A DNA stretch of 64,000 nucleotides from Amoebidium appalachense. Lineage: Eukaryota > Ichthyosporea. The DNA lies in assembly GCA_963693365.1 (NCBI GenBank), contig CAVNZM010000006.1, positions 11,470,001-11,534,000 on the forward strand, given 5' to 3'. Shown piece by piece: positions 11,237 through 37,911 of this stretch (within the stretch, counting starts at the first letter, position 1; every line of letters begins with the position of its first letter). A model generated the notes under the pieces. It was given only the letters and a program-made list of their open reading frames with translations. It searched no databases and was not told the DNA's origin. The position numbers were made by a program, and so were the translations under genes.

Positions 11237-12750
11237 TTCTTCTGCCCCAAGGCTAACTGGTGAAAAAGAAAGAAGGGAATCATACCAATTTGTTGGCAGA
11301 TGCCCCCTGGTGGTGAGGCATTTTGCTCTGTTTTTCAAAGTAGGCACCCGTAGATGGAGTGGAAATTCCGATGATTAAATGCAGGCACTTATCCATTTAG
11401 TTGCAAAGACTCGGCCCTTTATTCTGACACTCACTAGCGCCCCATGCTGGTTCGGGAATCCTGCCCTACACTTTAAAGCGGCTCCTGTCAGTCTGCTCCG
11501 CCGTTTTGTGACCAGGGGCAGGGGGAACTCCCGCCCAAACTTGCGCAAATTCGGTTCTGCACTGAATTCAGTGCACTGAATTAGACTCGTCACGCACTGT
11601 TCAGTGCACTGCACTGAATGATTCAGTGCACATTACTGTAGGTTTGGGCCGGGCCGCCATCACTCGACGAGGTCATGCACTGAATTACAATAGATCTTGG
11701 TGACGCTCGGGTCCCACTGCCCGCCGTCCGCCGCACCGTTGTGCCAAATCTACAGTGCACTGTAACCCCACCCCAGGACACCCTATAAACCCTAGGCTTT
11801 TTTTAGTAATTGTAAATGTACATATTCCGAATAAGGGTCTGCGTGGTCCATTTCTCCTTCTTCTTAACTTGTCTTTCTTGCGATCATAGCTTAGCAGCCT
11901 GGTGTAAGTGATTGTGCTTCTGGGCAGCACTTGGTCGACTCTATTGTGTTATACACTCTTGAGGTTCGACGACCCACTTGCACACGTTAGAAAGACTTAT
12001 TTATACAAAATACGAATAGAAGACCCATATGGAAAAAAATCTAAAAAAAATTGCAAATCAATGATTGCATATACACACAGAAGTCATAAATTATTCTTTG
12101 CCTCGAGTAAACAGCGTAAACCCCCCCCCAACTAATTGATTTCTCCTTGTAGTCTTTATGGTGTCTCGTAGAGAAAGTAAACCCTGATATATAGTCACCA
12201 CCCGACATCTATGTACGTGATCATGATATACCGCTGAGGGGATATTCCGAGCAAAACCCCCCCCCCCATACCTGAGACTGGTTCTCTTTGCCTCGAGTAA
12301 ACAGCGTAAACCCCCAATTATATATCTACACGCAGAAGCTGGTCTGCCCTCTGAGGCCTCCTAGGTGAAGATGAGTCTGCAAATTCAATTGAGTAAATCT
12401 GCGGTAGTGGTCTGCACTGTGCTACGTAGGGGCTCGTAGCTCAGCCTCAGATCTATCCGACATGTTTCAACAATGATGATGTTTGCGGTAGCTGATTGGC
12501 TGATCTGACAGTCTGGCTGCCGGCTGGGCGGGATATTCGTTTCTGCGGTCCTGCCATATTTGGGCGATCCTGGCCATATTTGGCTTCCCTGTCAGTGGAA
12601 TTTGTGGATCAGAGATTGTAAACGTTTGAACTTCTTAGGATGTCGCTGTTGGTGTTCAGTGTCGAGTCCGACGTGCATGCAAGTGCACTGTTTATTCTTT
12701 CTTGTTCGTTTACACCGTTCGTTTGTACACTCTTTTTCTCACCACCGAAA
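8170..12750. other. Spacer of microsatellites and poly-C/poly-G blocks
   Basis: No gene is supported between the terminal exon candidate and the AIMP1-like gene. The spacer holds (GT)n at about 8425-8660 and 9589-9656, C-rich blocks at about 9220-9270, 10570-10740 (with (CT)n at about 10650-10698) and 10970-11235, poly-G at about 9889-9912, and (GGT)n at about 10279-10308. The part from 11250 to 12640 has normal composition, with short palindromes near 11558 and a duplicated 30-base sequence near 12096 and 12286. Confidence 0.6.
8425..8660 (+). repeat. (GT)n microsatellite with GC-alternating interruptions
   Basis: About 230 bases are almost entirely (GT)n, broken by GCGTGC-type segments. 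Such alternating purine-pyrimidine DNA can adopt Z-form. Frames through it read CVCVCV or HTHTHT and are not genes. Confidence 0.95.
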
Positions 12751-18507
<5,757 letters not shown>

Positions 18508-20311
18508 ACGGCACTGCGTGCCTGCCTGTTGCGCAGTAAAGACATAAGTGATAATTTTGTGTGTACATACTGGGCAGCTAAAGTGTGCACATATGATCTA
18601 TGGCGGCCATCATTGAATGGCAATGGGTTCGTGATCACGAGGGCAAAGGGCTAAGCTCCACATGGATGCACTGGTGTTGTTGTGGCCGTGCTGTTGCCAT
18701 TGATGTAGCGGCAGAGCTTGCAACCCGTGGGTATATATGGCTGCCATTGTGCTCCTGAGGACTGCCTAGGCCTAGGCCTACATGTTGACGCGGGAGACGA
18801 GTGCGTGAAGTTGCCAAAGGTCTGTCGACAGCCAGCCTGAGCTGAGTCTGACAGACTGAACAGATGGAGTATACCCGCCGGAATGCGGAATCTTGGGGAT
18901 TCGTGGTGATGATTGGCTGCTTTTTATCACCAACAAATCTGTCAAATCTATGCACTCGCTGTGAGGGGTTGGCTACAAGTCACGCATAAGTTATGCTGAA
19001 CATATAAGGATACGCCTGAAAGCCAATCATTTTGCTTCGTTTGCTGGTATAAAGTTTAGTGGAGTCTGAACATCTTCTGGCCAATCCATTATGTTGAAAT
19101 ATAGCTGGTGTCATGCAGGGCTTATGCCGCCAAGCAGAGCCACTTCAGGTTGTGAAATTAGGGGGTTTAGGGCCAGAAAATTGCCCCAGAAAGTCCGAAT
19201 TTTGTCCGTAACTTTTTGAGGTTAGGTCCATCAATGGGTCGCTTTGCATAAACATTTGGAAATTCTAGATTACGTTACAGCTGATAACGCAACGTTATGG
19301 GAACCTGAATAGAAAATCTAAAATGTCGTCTTCGGTTGGCATAAGCCTGTTTGGTCTAGAAATAAACTTGTGGACATTAGCTCACCGCTCTTCCACCAAG
19401 GAAAAGGGAATGGTATGTAGTTTATCAGAGCACGCCTCACAGGTAGGAAAATTTAAGCATTGTTGTTCTGGTCTGCACTGCGATAGCTCTTATAAATAAC
19501 CGTTTACGCCTTCTTCTTCATCTTTTCTTCTTGGTGTCTGCAGAGGGAGAGTTCCGCGGCATCACAACAGTAAACATGCCACAAATGATTGAGAACCAAT
19601 CGACCGACAGCGGCAATGTGTACAACCCGATTTACTCCCAATCGCATCGGCGGTAGCGCGTACCAAAGATCTTGCACAGTCTGGAAAGGAGGGGGGGGGG
19701 GGAGGGCAATCCAGATTCTGGAGTCTGGGTTTGGCGAATGTGAGCCAGATCTATCGAAATCACGCATCGTCATCCGAAATCTGTGCATTTAACCAATCGC
19801 CACGAACCTGAAACGTTGTGAGATCCGTTATGACGTAATCTAGAATTTCTATGCAAAGCGACCCAAATTTTGCTCTGTTTAGGGCCATCCAGGTTACCAA
19901 AATGGCACCAGCCAAAAGCAAATTTCACACCCTGAGCCACTTCCTTCGACAACACTCGACAGAAAGGAAAGCTGGGGCAGTTGTTGCATGCGTTAGAGCG
20001 TTTGGCTGACTCACGTTTTACGGTAACAGAATATAGGTTGACGGGGCTAGGCCAGAGAAAAAAGAGTCAGTGTCGATGTTGAGCAGGAAGAGAATTTATT
20101 GATAGGGGGCTTGTGTTGGAGCACAAACAGCGGCTTTGGGTGAGTGTGCAAAGCAGGGGCTACCTTGGATCTCGAACCCTTGACGTGCGTGATCAGAGCA
20201 GCAACATAGCAAAGAATTTTGCCGTAGCGTAGGGATCCCAACTAGGGAGATGTGTTGTTGGTTGTCGTGCTAGAGCACGCCTTTGTTTGGTCTGTGGTGA
20301 GCACGAGCAAA
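18508..20311. other. Spacer between the AIMP1-like and kinase genes
   Basis: This is the largest stretch of normal-complexity spacer in the left half. It holds no convincing coding frame. It contains a tandem CCTAGG motif near 18767 and an inverted repeat with arms near 19236-19276 and 19831-19864. Confidence 0.6.
19236..19864. repeat. Foldback or MITE-like inverted repeat
   Basis: The left arm GGGTCGCTTTGCAT, followed by AAATTCTAGATTACG, recurs as its reverse complement at 19831-19864. The interval is about 630 bp and shows no transposase frame. The right arm lacks a few bases present on the left. No clear target-site duplication was found. Confidence 0.55.
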
Positions 20312-25251
<4,940 letters not shown>

Positions 25252-25331
25252 TGGTTGATTGGTGGGGGCTGCAATTGCACGTATGATGCACGAAGGACAC
25301 GACTGCGAATGGCCACTGAGATGATGCAAGT

Positions 25332-25345
25332 AAATAAATAAATAA
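25332..25345 (+). terminator. Poly(A) signal cluster of the kinase gene
   Basis: Three overlapping AATAAA motifs lie about 80 bases after the kinase stop codon, at the usual place for a cleavage signal. Confidence 0.6.
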
Positions 25346-25864
25346 TTGGGCGCCCTGACATGGGGCGTGGCTTACAATCCATGGTGTGCTGTGCCGTACC
25401 CTGCCTGCCGCTAATATGTGCCATGTGGCTGCTGCCAGGACCAGCCTGTGGCAACCGTAGCGGCATCTATACATGTGTTATGGTGTTATGCTGTACCAGG
25501 CACGTGGCACAACGTAATGGCATCTATACATGTATGGTGTTGTGGTTCCATTTTGCTGGCTACCAGTTACGTGACACCTATGTGTAGGCCCATTATGCTG
25601 CTACTGTACCAGTTATGTGACACCTAATAGCATCTATACATTCCGCAAGGTGACAGATCTGTACGCCATTATGCTGCTACTGGCTACATGACATATATGT
25701 GGAGCCATATTATGCTGCTCCCAGTACCAGTACATGTGCAGCAGGCCTGTTTTTATGCTGGCCACCAGTCACGTTAGATATATGTCTAGCCCCATTATGC
25801 TGGCCCATTATGCTGGCCCATTATGCTGGCCCCAGTCAAGTAAAACAGCGACTCATGCAGGGCC

Positions 25865-28469
25865 CTACTCGTCAAAGAACACGTAAACCCACAGGGGCGC
25901 CGTGTTCCACCCGTCCATGCCCACGGCCAGCCTGCCGTTGCCGTCCCAGCCCTCGACCTGCAGGTCCACACTGGCCCTCTCCCCCGGCAGCAATGTGAGG
26001 AAGTTGCTGCTGTACCATACGGGGTGCACACTGTGCGCCCGGTGGGGGCTGGGCATGGCCCCGGCCACCCAGTCGTATGCCATGACACTGAGCCGCACCA
26101 TGAATGCAATGCCTGGGCCCCTGTTGTGCAGCACCAGACCTACCTGGGTGCCCCCCTCCACGGTCTGGCCCGTGGCCTTGGCCGTCAGCTGCACTGGCCT
26201 TGTGGCCCTGATGGCCGCCATGCTGCTGAGGTCCTGCGTGGGTGCTGCTGGGTTGGTCTGCCAGTAGATGTTGCGGTTGAGGGGGGCGGCCTGGACCTTG
26301 CCATATAAGGCAAGCACCACCAGCACCACCGTGCTGTTGTCCCCCGCCAGCTCACTGGGCCAGGCCACGGCCCTCACATCCCTGCACACGCTCGAAGGCC
26401 CCACAGCGCCCACGGGCAGCCGTGCCGTGTGCAGGAGGGTGGCCGAGGCCAAGGCATAGACAGACACATTCACATGGCCCCCCGTAAAGGCCGTGCTCGC
26501 CCGGTTGACCACCGTGACTGTCTGTGTGCGCACATTCATCTGCACGTGCAGCAGATCGTGCAGGGCAGCCCTCACCCCCCACAGCCCCCCCGTGTACTCC
26601 AGCCAGGGGTCGTACAAACCCCCGCGCAGGGCCGGCCATGGGGACTGAGTCTTCCACATGGCCACGGCCGTGTACCAGCGCCACATGCCGTCCAGGTAGC
26701 CCTCAAACAGGCCCCTGTACTGCGCATACTGCACCAGCTGCGCCCGCACACAGTACTCCTCGATGCTTGCTGGTGGCCCGTAGGCGTAGATGTGGTCGTA
26801 GCCGTCAGCCGCATAGGCAATGTACTTGTGGTACACCCACAGCGGGTGCGCCTGTGTGTCGTTGGCCTGTGGGGGGGGCAGGCTGGCCAGGGTGGCGGGG
26901 GACAGGAACTTGCGCATGGACTCGACCACAGGCGTGCTGACGCTGCCCAGCTCGGGATTGAACCCCACAGCCAGGCTGTCGGCGCGTGTCTTGTTCCAAA
27001 AGTGCAGCCCGGGGTTGCGGGTGAAGAACTCTGCAGGGGGCAGGATGCCGTATGGACCGTCTTTGGGGGCCAGGGAGTCCCTTGGATCCCAGTCCGTGTA
27101 GTTGCCCATGGACGATGCTATGAAGAATGCCCCGGGCACATGGTCCCGCACGGCCGCCTGCAGCCGCAGCAGCACGTCGGGGGGTGGGCTCTTGCCTGCC
27201 GGGTGCAGCTCGTTGCCGCCGCACCAGAACAGCAGCGAGGGGTGGCGGCGCAGCATGCGCAGGGTGTCAGCTGCACAGCGCACGAACAGGTCGTGGTTGT
27301 GCGGCCACTGGCTGTGCCCAGCCCAGCGCCCGTTGTTGTCCCCCGTCATCCAGAACTCCTGCAGCCCCCAGCACACAGCAGCGGGTGAGTTAGGCATCGT
27401 GAGTAGCCCCTTACCTCCCCCCCCCCCCCCCCCCCTCCCTCGCACCCTCCCCTTCCCCCCATCACTCGCACACATTGAACACAGCCTCAACCCACCCACC
27501 TACTGCAAGCCAAGAGGCAACCCATCGACCAAATGCAGACCCAGTCAGCGCCCGCGTGGATAGCCACCCACTGCCAACCTTCACCTAGGACACAGCCCCC
27601 CCCCCCCCCCCCCCTGTGCCTGCTCCGTTCCCCGTGTAGAGGCGCAAACACCAAAACAACAGACACCATTTCATCGGTTTCAGGACTGTTGTCGATTGGG
27701 AAAAGGAGAATGGGGTTCATGAGGAACGGGTAGGAAGGGAGGAGGAGGAGGGGGAAGGGGGGGGGAGGGGGGGGGGGGGGGGGGGGTTATAACCGTACTC
27801 AAACGGACATAGTGGTGTTTGAAAAGTTTGTTCTTGTTACAGGGTGATGAGCATGAACAAAGCAAGGGTTTTTTTTTTTCTTTTCTTTTCCCTGAAACCT
27901 GGAAGGGAGGGGGGGGGGGGGGGATATATGATATATATTGCGGATGGGCTGTGCACTGAAGATGTGTCCGTGCACGTGCAGGGCCCCAGGGCACCCACCT
28001 GCATGACCAGCATGCCCAGGCGGTCACAGGCCTCATAGAACTCGGGCCGCTCAGCCAGGCCACCCCCCCACACTCGAATCAGGTTCAGCCCGGCCTCCCT
28101 GTGCATGCGCACCTCGTGGAAGTAGCGCTGAGCACTGGCCGTGTGGCGCAGAAACTGGTCCGTGGCAATCCAGTTGCCGCCCACAAGGAACACAGCCACC
28201 CCGTTGACCTCAAACACCCGCCCCTGCGTGCTCTCATCCACCCACGTGCGCACTGTGCGCAGACCGGCTCTGAAATGCATGCGGTGGGTCACAGCCCCTC
28301 CCTTGCGCTCAAAGTGCACATCTACGGGGTAGGTGGTGGGGGTGCCGTGGGTGTGTGGCCACCATAAGTCCACCCCAATGACGTCATGGGTGCCCAGGTC
28401 CACAGTGAGTTGTTCGTTGGCTCGCACGGTGACCTCCTTACTGATGTTGAGGAGCGCACCTAGGGTGAG

Positions 28470-28542
<73 letters not shown>

Positions 28543-28591
28543 AGTGGGTGTGTAGTTACTTTCGGTTTTTTTTGCGGGCAAGAGGGATGAA

Positions 28592-28623
<32 letters not shown>

Positions 28624-29683
28624 TGGATACGGGTTACGAGCATGTCCGACTGACAGGAGAGAACAAAGCATTTGTGGTTTATAGAGAAAGGGTGGGGGAT
28701 TGGGAAGGGTGTTGGAGGAGGGGGGAGGGGGAAAGGGAGGTAAACCTTTGGGATTGGTAGTTCAAGTGTATGTGTGTGTGTGTGGTGGTCGTGGGGGGAG
28801 GGGGGAGGGGGGAGGGGGGGAACAAAAAACGTGTTAATTACGTCAAGAGGGGGTGGGATGGAGAGGGCACGGGATTGGGGTGGGGGGGGGGAGGGGGGAG
28901 GGAGGGGGGGGGGGGGGGAGGGGGGGGAGGAGGGATGAGGGGGAGCCCAAAAGCAACGGAGCCCTGCCTTGGCACACCATCATACCTGTCGCCTTCACCG
29001 ACTTGCTCTGAGTCGTCACCCCCTCCCCCCCCCCCCCCCCCCCCCCCCCTCCCCCCCCCCCCCAAAAAAAAAAAAAAAAAAAGAAAGAAAGAAAGAAAGA
29101 AAGAAACACACACACACACACACATACACACAGACACACATCATTCCACCCCATCCCCAGCAGCATACTCGCTCTGATTGCAAAGATGGGGTACCGGTTC
29201 ACAGACATGCAGTCTATGCAAGAACACAGGACTACTGACACCTCAACCCCTCCCCAATGCCCTTCTTTCCCTTGCACCCCACTACTGCTGCCGCCACGAG
29301 CAATTTTTTCTTTTAACCATGTAGTAACCCCCTCCCCCCCCCCCCCCGTCCCCTCCGCCCCCTTCTCCCCCCCTCCCAACTCCCCCCCCCCCCCCCCCCC
29401 CCCCCCCACAAAAAAAAAAAAAAAAAAAAAAAACACCACTAACACACCCCCCAACACCCACACCCTCACATTCGTACACCAAACAAACAAGAAGACAAAT
29501 AAGTTAAATAAATGAACAAACAAACAAACACACAAACAAACAAACAAACAAACAAACAAACAAACAAACACTACACAAATTGAATGATGAAACAATGCAT
29601 CAGCAAACAAATGACATAAAAAAGTGGAAGCGAACAGAAAAACAAACTCAAAATCCAACAAACGGCATGCACAGCCCGCGCCA

Positions 29684-29746
<63 letters not shown>

Positions 29747-30815
29747 AAACACACCTCTTCACCTTTTCTTGCTGTTTCAGAACCAAAAATTACATTCTCC
29801 CTGTTATTGCTACGGCACAGTTTGCGTCTGTGCTGCCTAACAGCATCTGCTTGACTCGCTATCCCCGTGTAAACCTTCAGTTCCTGCTCACCACCCACCC
29901 ACCACACCCCCTTCTTCCCCCCAGCCACCAGCCCTCCAACCCACACACCTTAACGTTGCCCGCCACCTCCTCGCCGCTACTTTGCAGGTCCACAAGTATG
30001 CGCACAGTTGCGGTTTTCTTTTTCGGGTCGGCCCGTATTGTCTGCACATACGGGTCGTGCACGGTTACGGCGCCGTTGGTCTCCAGCCACACGCGGTCCC
30101 ACAGGCCCGTGTTCCTGTCGGGGGTGGCCTGGATCCAGTCCCAGCCGGCCGTGAACTGCATCACAGCTGCGTTCTTTGCTATCTCGTGGTCCCCCCCCTG
30201 CCCGCTGTCGTTTCTGCCCGGGTAGGGCGGTGGCTCGACCAGGATGGCCACTCGTAGGGCCTGGCCGTGTTTCTGGGGCGGCAAGGGGAAGGTGTGGCGC
30301 AGAAACGAGCCCTGGCCCGTGCGGTCGCCCAGCACGGTGTGCAGGCGCTTGCCGTTGGCCCACACGTGCACGGTGTAGCTGGAGGCACGCAGGTGCAGCA
30401 CCGTGTGCTGCGTGTCTGTGCTGCACGAGGGAAAGGCGGGCTGCAGGTCACGCACAAACACAAACGTGTAGAAGGCCCGCCCCGCCTGCGATATGTCCGG
30501 TATGTGGCGCAGGTTGTCCTCCCAGAACGGGTCAGCATATGTGCCGTTGGCCAGCAGCGTGCCCAGCACCGTGCCCGGCACCACGGCGTCTATGCAGCTG
30601 CCGGGCAGCCCTGCCCCCGCCCTGCTCAGGTTGCGCGGGTGTGTGTCGGCAGCCAGCCGGCAGGCCCGCCAGCCTTCGTGCAGGGCGGTCCAGCACGGCC
30701 CGGCCAGAGCCTCTGTTTGCCCATTGCTGGCCGTGTTCTGCAGGTGCACACTGGCACAGGCACAGGTAACTAGCAAGGCCACTAGCACGGCCAAGCGGCC
30801 CAGCCCCCCGTACAT
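25865..30815 (-). CDS. GH2 beta-mannosidase, plant-type mannosylglycoprotein endo-beta-mannosidase-like
   Basis: Three exons on the minus strand: 30815-29949, 28469-27999 and 27358-25865, all phase 0, giving about 943 residues. A signal peptide (MYGGLGRLAVLVALLVTCAC) suggests a lysosomal, vacuolar or secreted enzyme. The GH2 sugar-binding domain is in exon 1, the immunoglobulin-like domain in exon 2 and the TIM barrel in exon 3. Putative catalytic glutamates are Glu496 (WCGGNE, acid/base) and Glu582 (FNPELGS, nucleophile). The stretch HKYIAYAADGYDHIYAYG ... MWKTQSPWPALRGG resembles plant EBM, which cuts the Man-beta-GlcNAc bond of N-glycans, more than the animal lysosomal exo-enzyme. Exact specificity is inferred. 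A TATA-like TTATAT lies at 30888-30894. Confidence 0.88.
27359..27998 (-). repeat. Mannosidase intron 2 with C and G runs
   Basis: On the plus strand there are C runs at about 27417-27435 and 27597-27614 and G runs at about 27758-27786 and 27910-27922. The sense strand therefore starts with poly-C and ends with poly-G. No exon was found inside. Confidence 0.8.
28470..29948 (-). repeat. Mannosidase intron 1: (CA)n ending in the acceptor, and poly-C/poly-G blocks
   Basis: On the sense (minus) strand the intron ends in about 65 bases of (CA)n running into CAG at the exon 2 acceptor (plus strand 28470-28535). Farther upstream are a run of about 30 C (plus 28592-28621), CTTT and poly-T tracts with G runs (plus 29020-29105 and 29385-29430), (TTTG)n (plus 29518-29570) and about 45 G (plus 29687-29732). 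Confidence 0.9.
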
Positions 30816-31772
30816 GGCTGCTGCCGTGCAGGTCCAGAACATCGGGCCCTGGACTGGACTAAAGTCGCCGTGGAGCGGGAAGAGGGTAATATAAGCGGCC
30901 CAGGCGTGCAAGAGCTTGGAGTGGAGCAAGAGAGGCTCCCTAACCGGCTTTCTGACACCGGTGATCTACTGAAGTTGCAAACACCAGCACAAGTAGCGGC
31001 AGGCCTGGCTGGCACGCGCACACCCCCTAACTGACGGAGCACAATGACCAAGTCTCAGAAACGTTTTAGAACAGAGACAATTGGAGCTCTTTCTCGAGCG
31101 AACTGAAGCTTCCCAGCGATTCTCCTGGTCGCTCAAAACGTGGTCTACATATACCTATACACTGAGATCTCCGCTGGTCTACCAAGAAACAAAAAACAAA
31201 AGAAACACAACAAACCAACAACAAAACAGCCAGACGTGAGCCGTGTGTTGTTTGTTGTCCTGCCAAACAAGGCAAGTCTGGCTAGCCATATATGGCCTAT
31301 CTGATCGCTGTCTGGTGCTCATTGGCTAACCAAAAATGTCTAACCATTTTTGGCAACTCAAAAAGCACTCCGAGCAAGTTGAACTGTTGAAGTGTCCTCT
31401 GTCTCTGTCAGACTGTTCAGTGAACAAACGCAACCTCACGCGATCCAGCTCGCCAACCTTATGATATCTGGCAAGGTGGGAGCGCGTACGACACTTCAGT
31501 GACCGAGTTGCGGCTACTTCTTCAGTTGGCGGGTGGGCATGCACGCTGACAAGCACCTGCTAGCTCTGCAGGCACATGGGGGCTGTTTCGCTGTGCCGCT
31601 CGGTTCCCACTTCGACCACTCAGTAGCTTCAGTCAGTGCTTCTACCGCACATCCTCTACGCCCAGAGTGCCTGTGATAGGCCTCTGAGCGAACAGAGCAC
31701 CCAGCAGCCCCAACCTATCTACCGCGACTTTCAGACCCACACAGCGGCTCTTCTTCCCCCTTCTCTCCGAGG
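30816..31772. promoter_or_regulatory. Shared upstream region of the divergent mannosidase and DUF6817-like genes
   Basis: About 960 bases separate two divergent start codons. There is no repeat tract here, unlike the other spacers. A TATA-like TTATAT lies about 75 bases before the mannosidase ATG. No TATA box was found on the other side. The region is a plausible two-way promoter. Confidence 0.5.
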
Positions 31773-37268
<5,496 letters not shown>

Positions 37269-37911
37269 GCACGTGCTGCATGGCCACGTGTCTGCAAGGC
37301 ATCCATGCGCACACGTGTGCTGTTGTGCACTTAAAAGGTGCACAAACTAAACACAAATGCACAGGACATGTACCCACATGTATATATGCATACTATACGA
37401 CACACAGCACCGACACAAGGATAAACTGTCAGGACACCGCCTTTTGTGATACTGAACATAGGTGCTGAGCCGCTAGATCGGAAGGGAATTATACCCTTTA
37501 CTGCCGCCCACAGCTGTGGGTTTATAGATTCATGTATATATGGCCGATATGGCGTCTCGGTCGCCTACCATGTGGCTCCTACATATTGCACTAAGTTCAG
37601 GCGTCATATGTACACAGTGGTGCTGGTATAGACAGTGTATGATAAATTGCTTAGTGGCGTATATGTTGCGCGCTACCTAAATGGCTGCCTGTCCTGGTGA
37701 GATACAGATGTGTCCTTCCAATAAACAGGGAACACAAATTTCCAAATATGGAGTGCAAAATGACGATTCCAAACACAGAGGGAATAATACACCTATCTTG
37801 ATATGTTCATATGTACACGTGCAGATTGCCTATATCAAGTGTGCTTTTACTAAGTTCCCACTTTATGTGCCTCCCAAACCTGTGTGTAGGTGCACGGTGG
37901 CCCAGACACAT
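37269..37911. other. Spacer between two convergent genes
   Basis: About 640 bases of normal complexity lie between the stop codons of the DUF6817-like gene (+) and the LRR gene (-). No coding frame or repeat was recognised. It should hold both 3' UTRs. Confidence 0.6.

Noticed and set aside
10193-11256. Proline-rich and glycine-rich long frames in C/G blocks
   Set aside because: They come from poly-C, (CT)n and CCT runs with no domain, no start context and no conserved residue pattern.
12640-12750. Upstream in-frame start for the AIMP1-like protein (MSLLVFSVES)
   Set aside because: It would add a hydrophobic segment not seen in this cytosolic family; the ATG at 12751 gives the normal coiled-coil start.
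26429-27388. 319-codon plus-strand frame antisense to the mannosidase
   Set aside because: The minus strand carries an unmistakable GH2 catalytic domain, and the plus frame has no motif.
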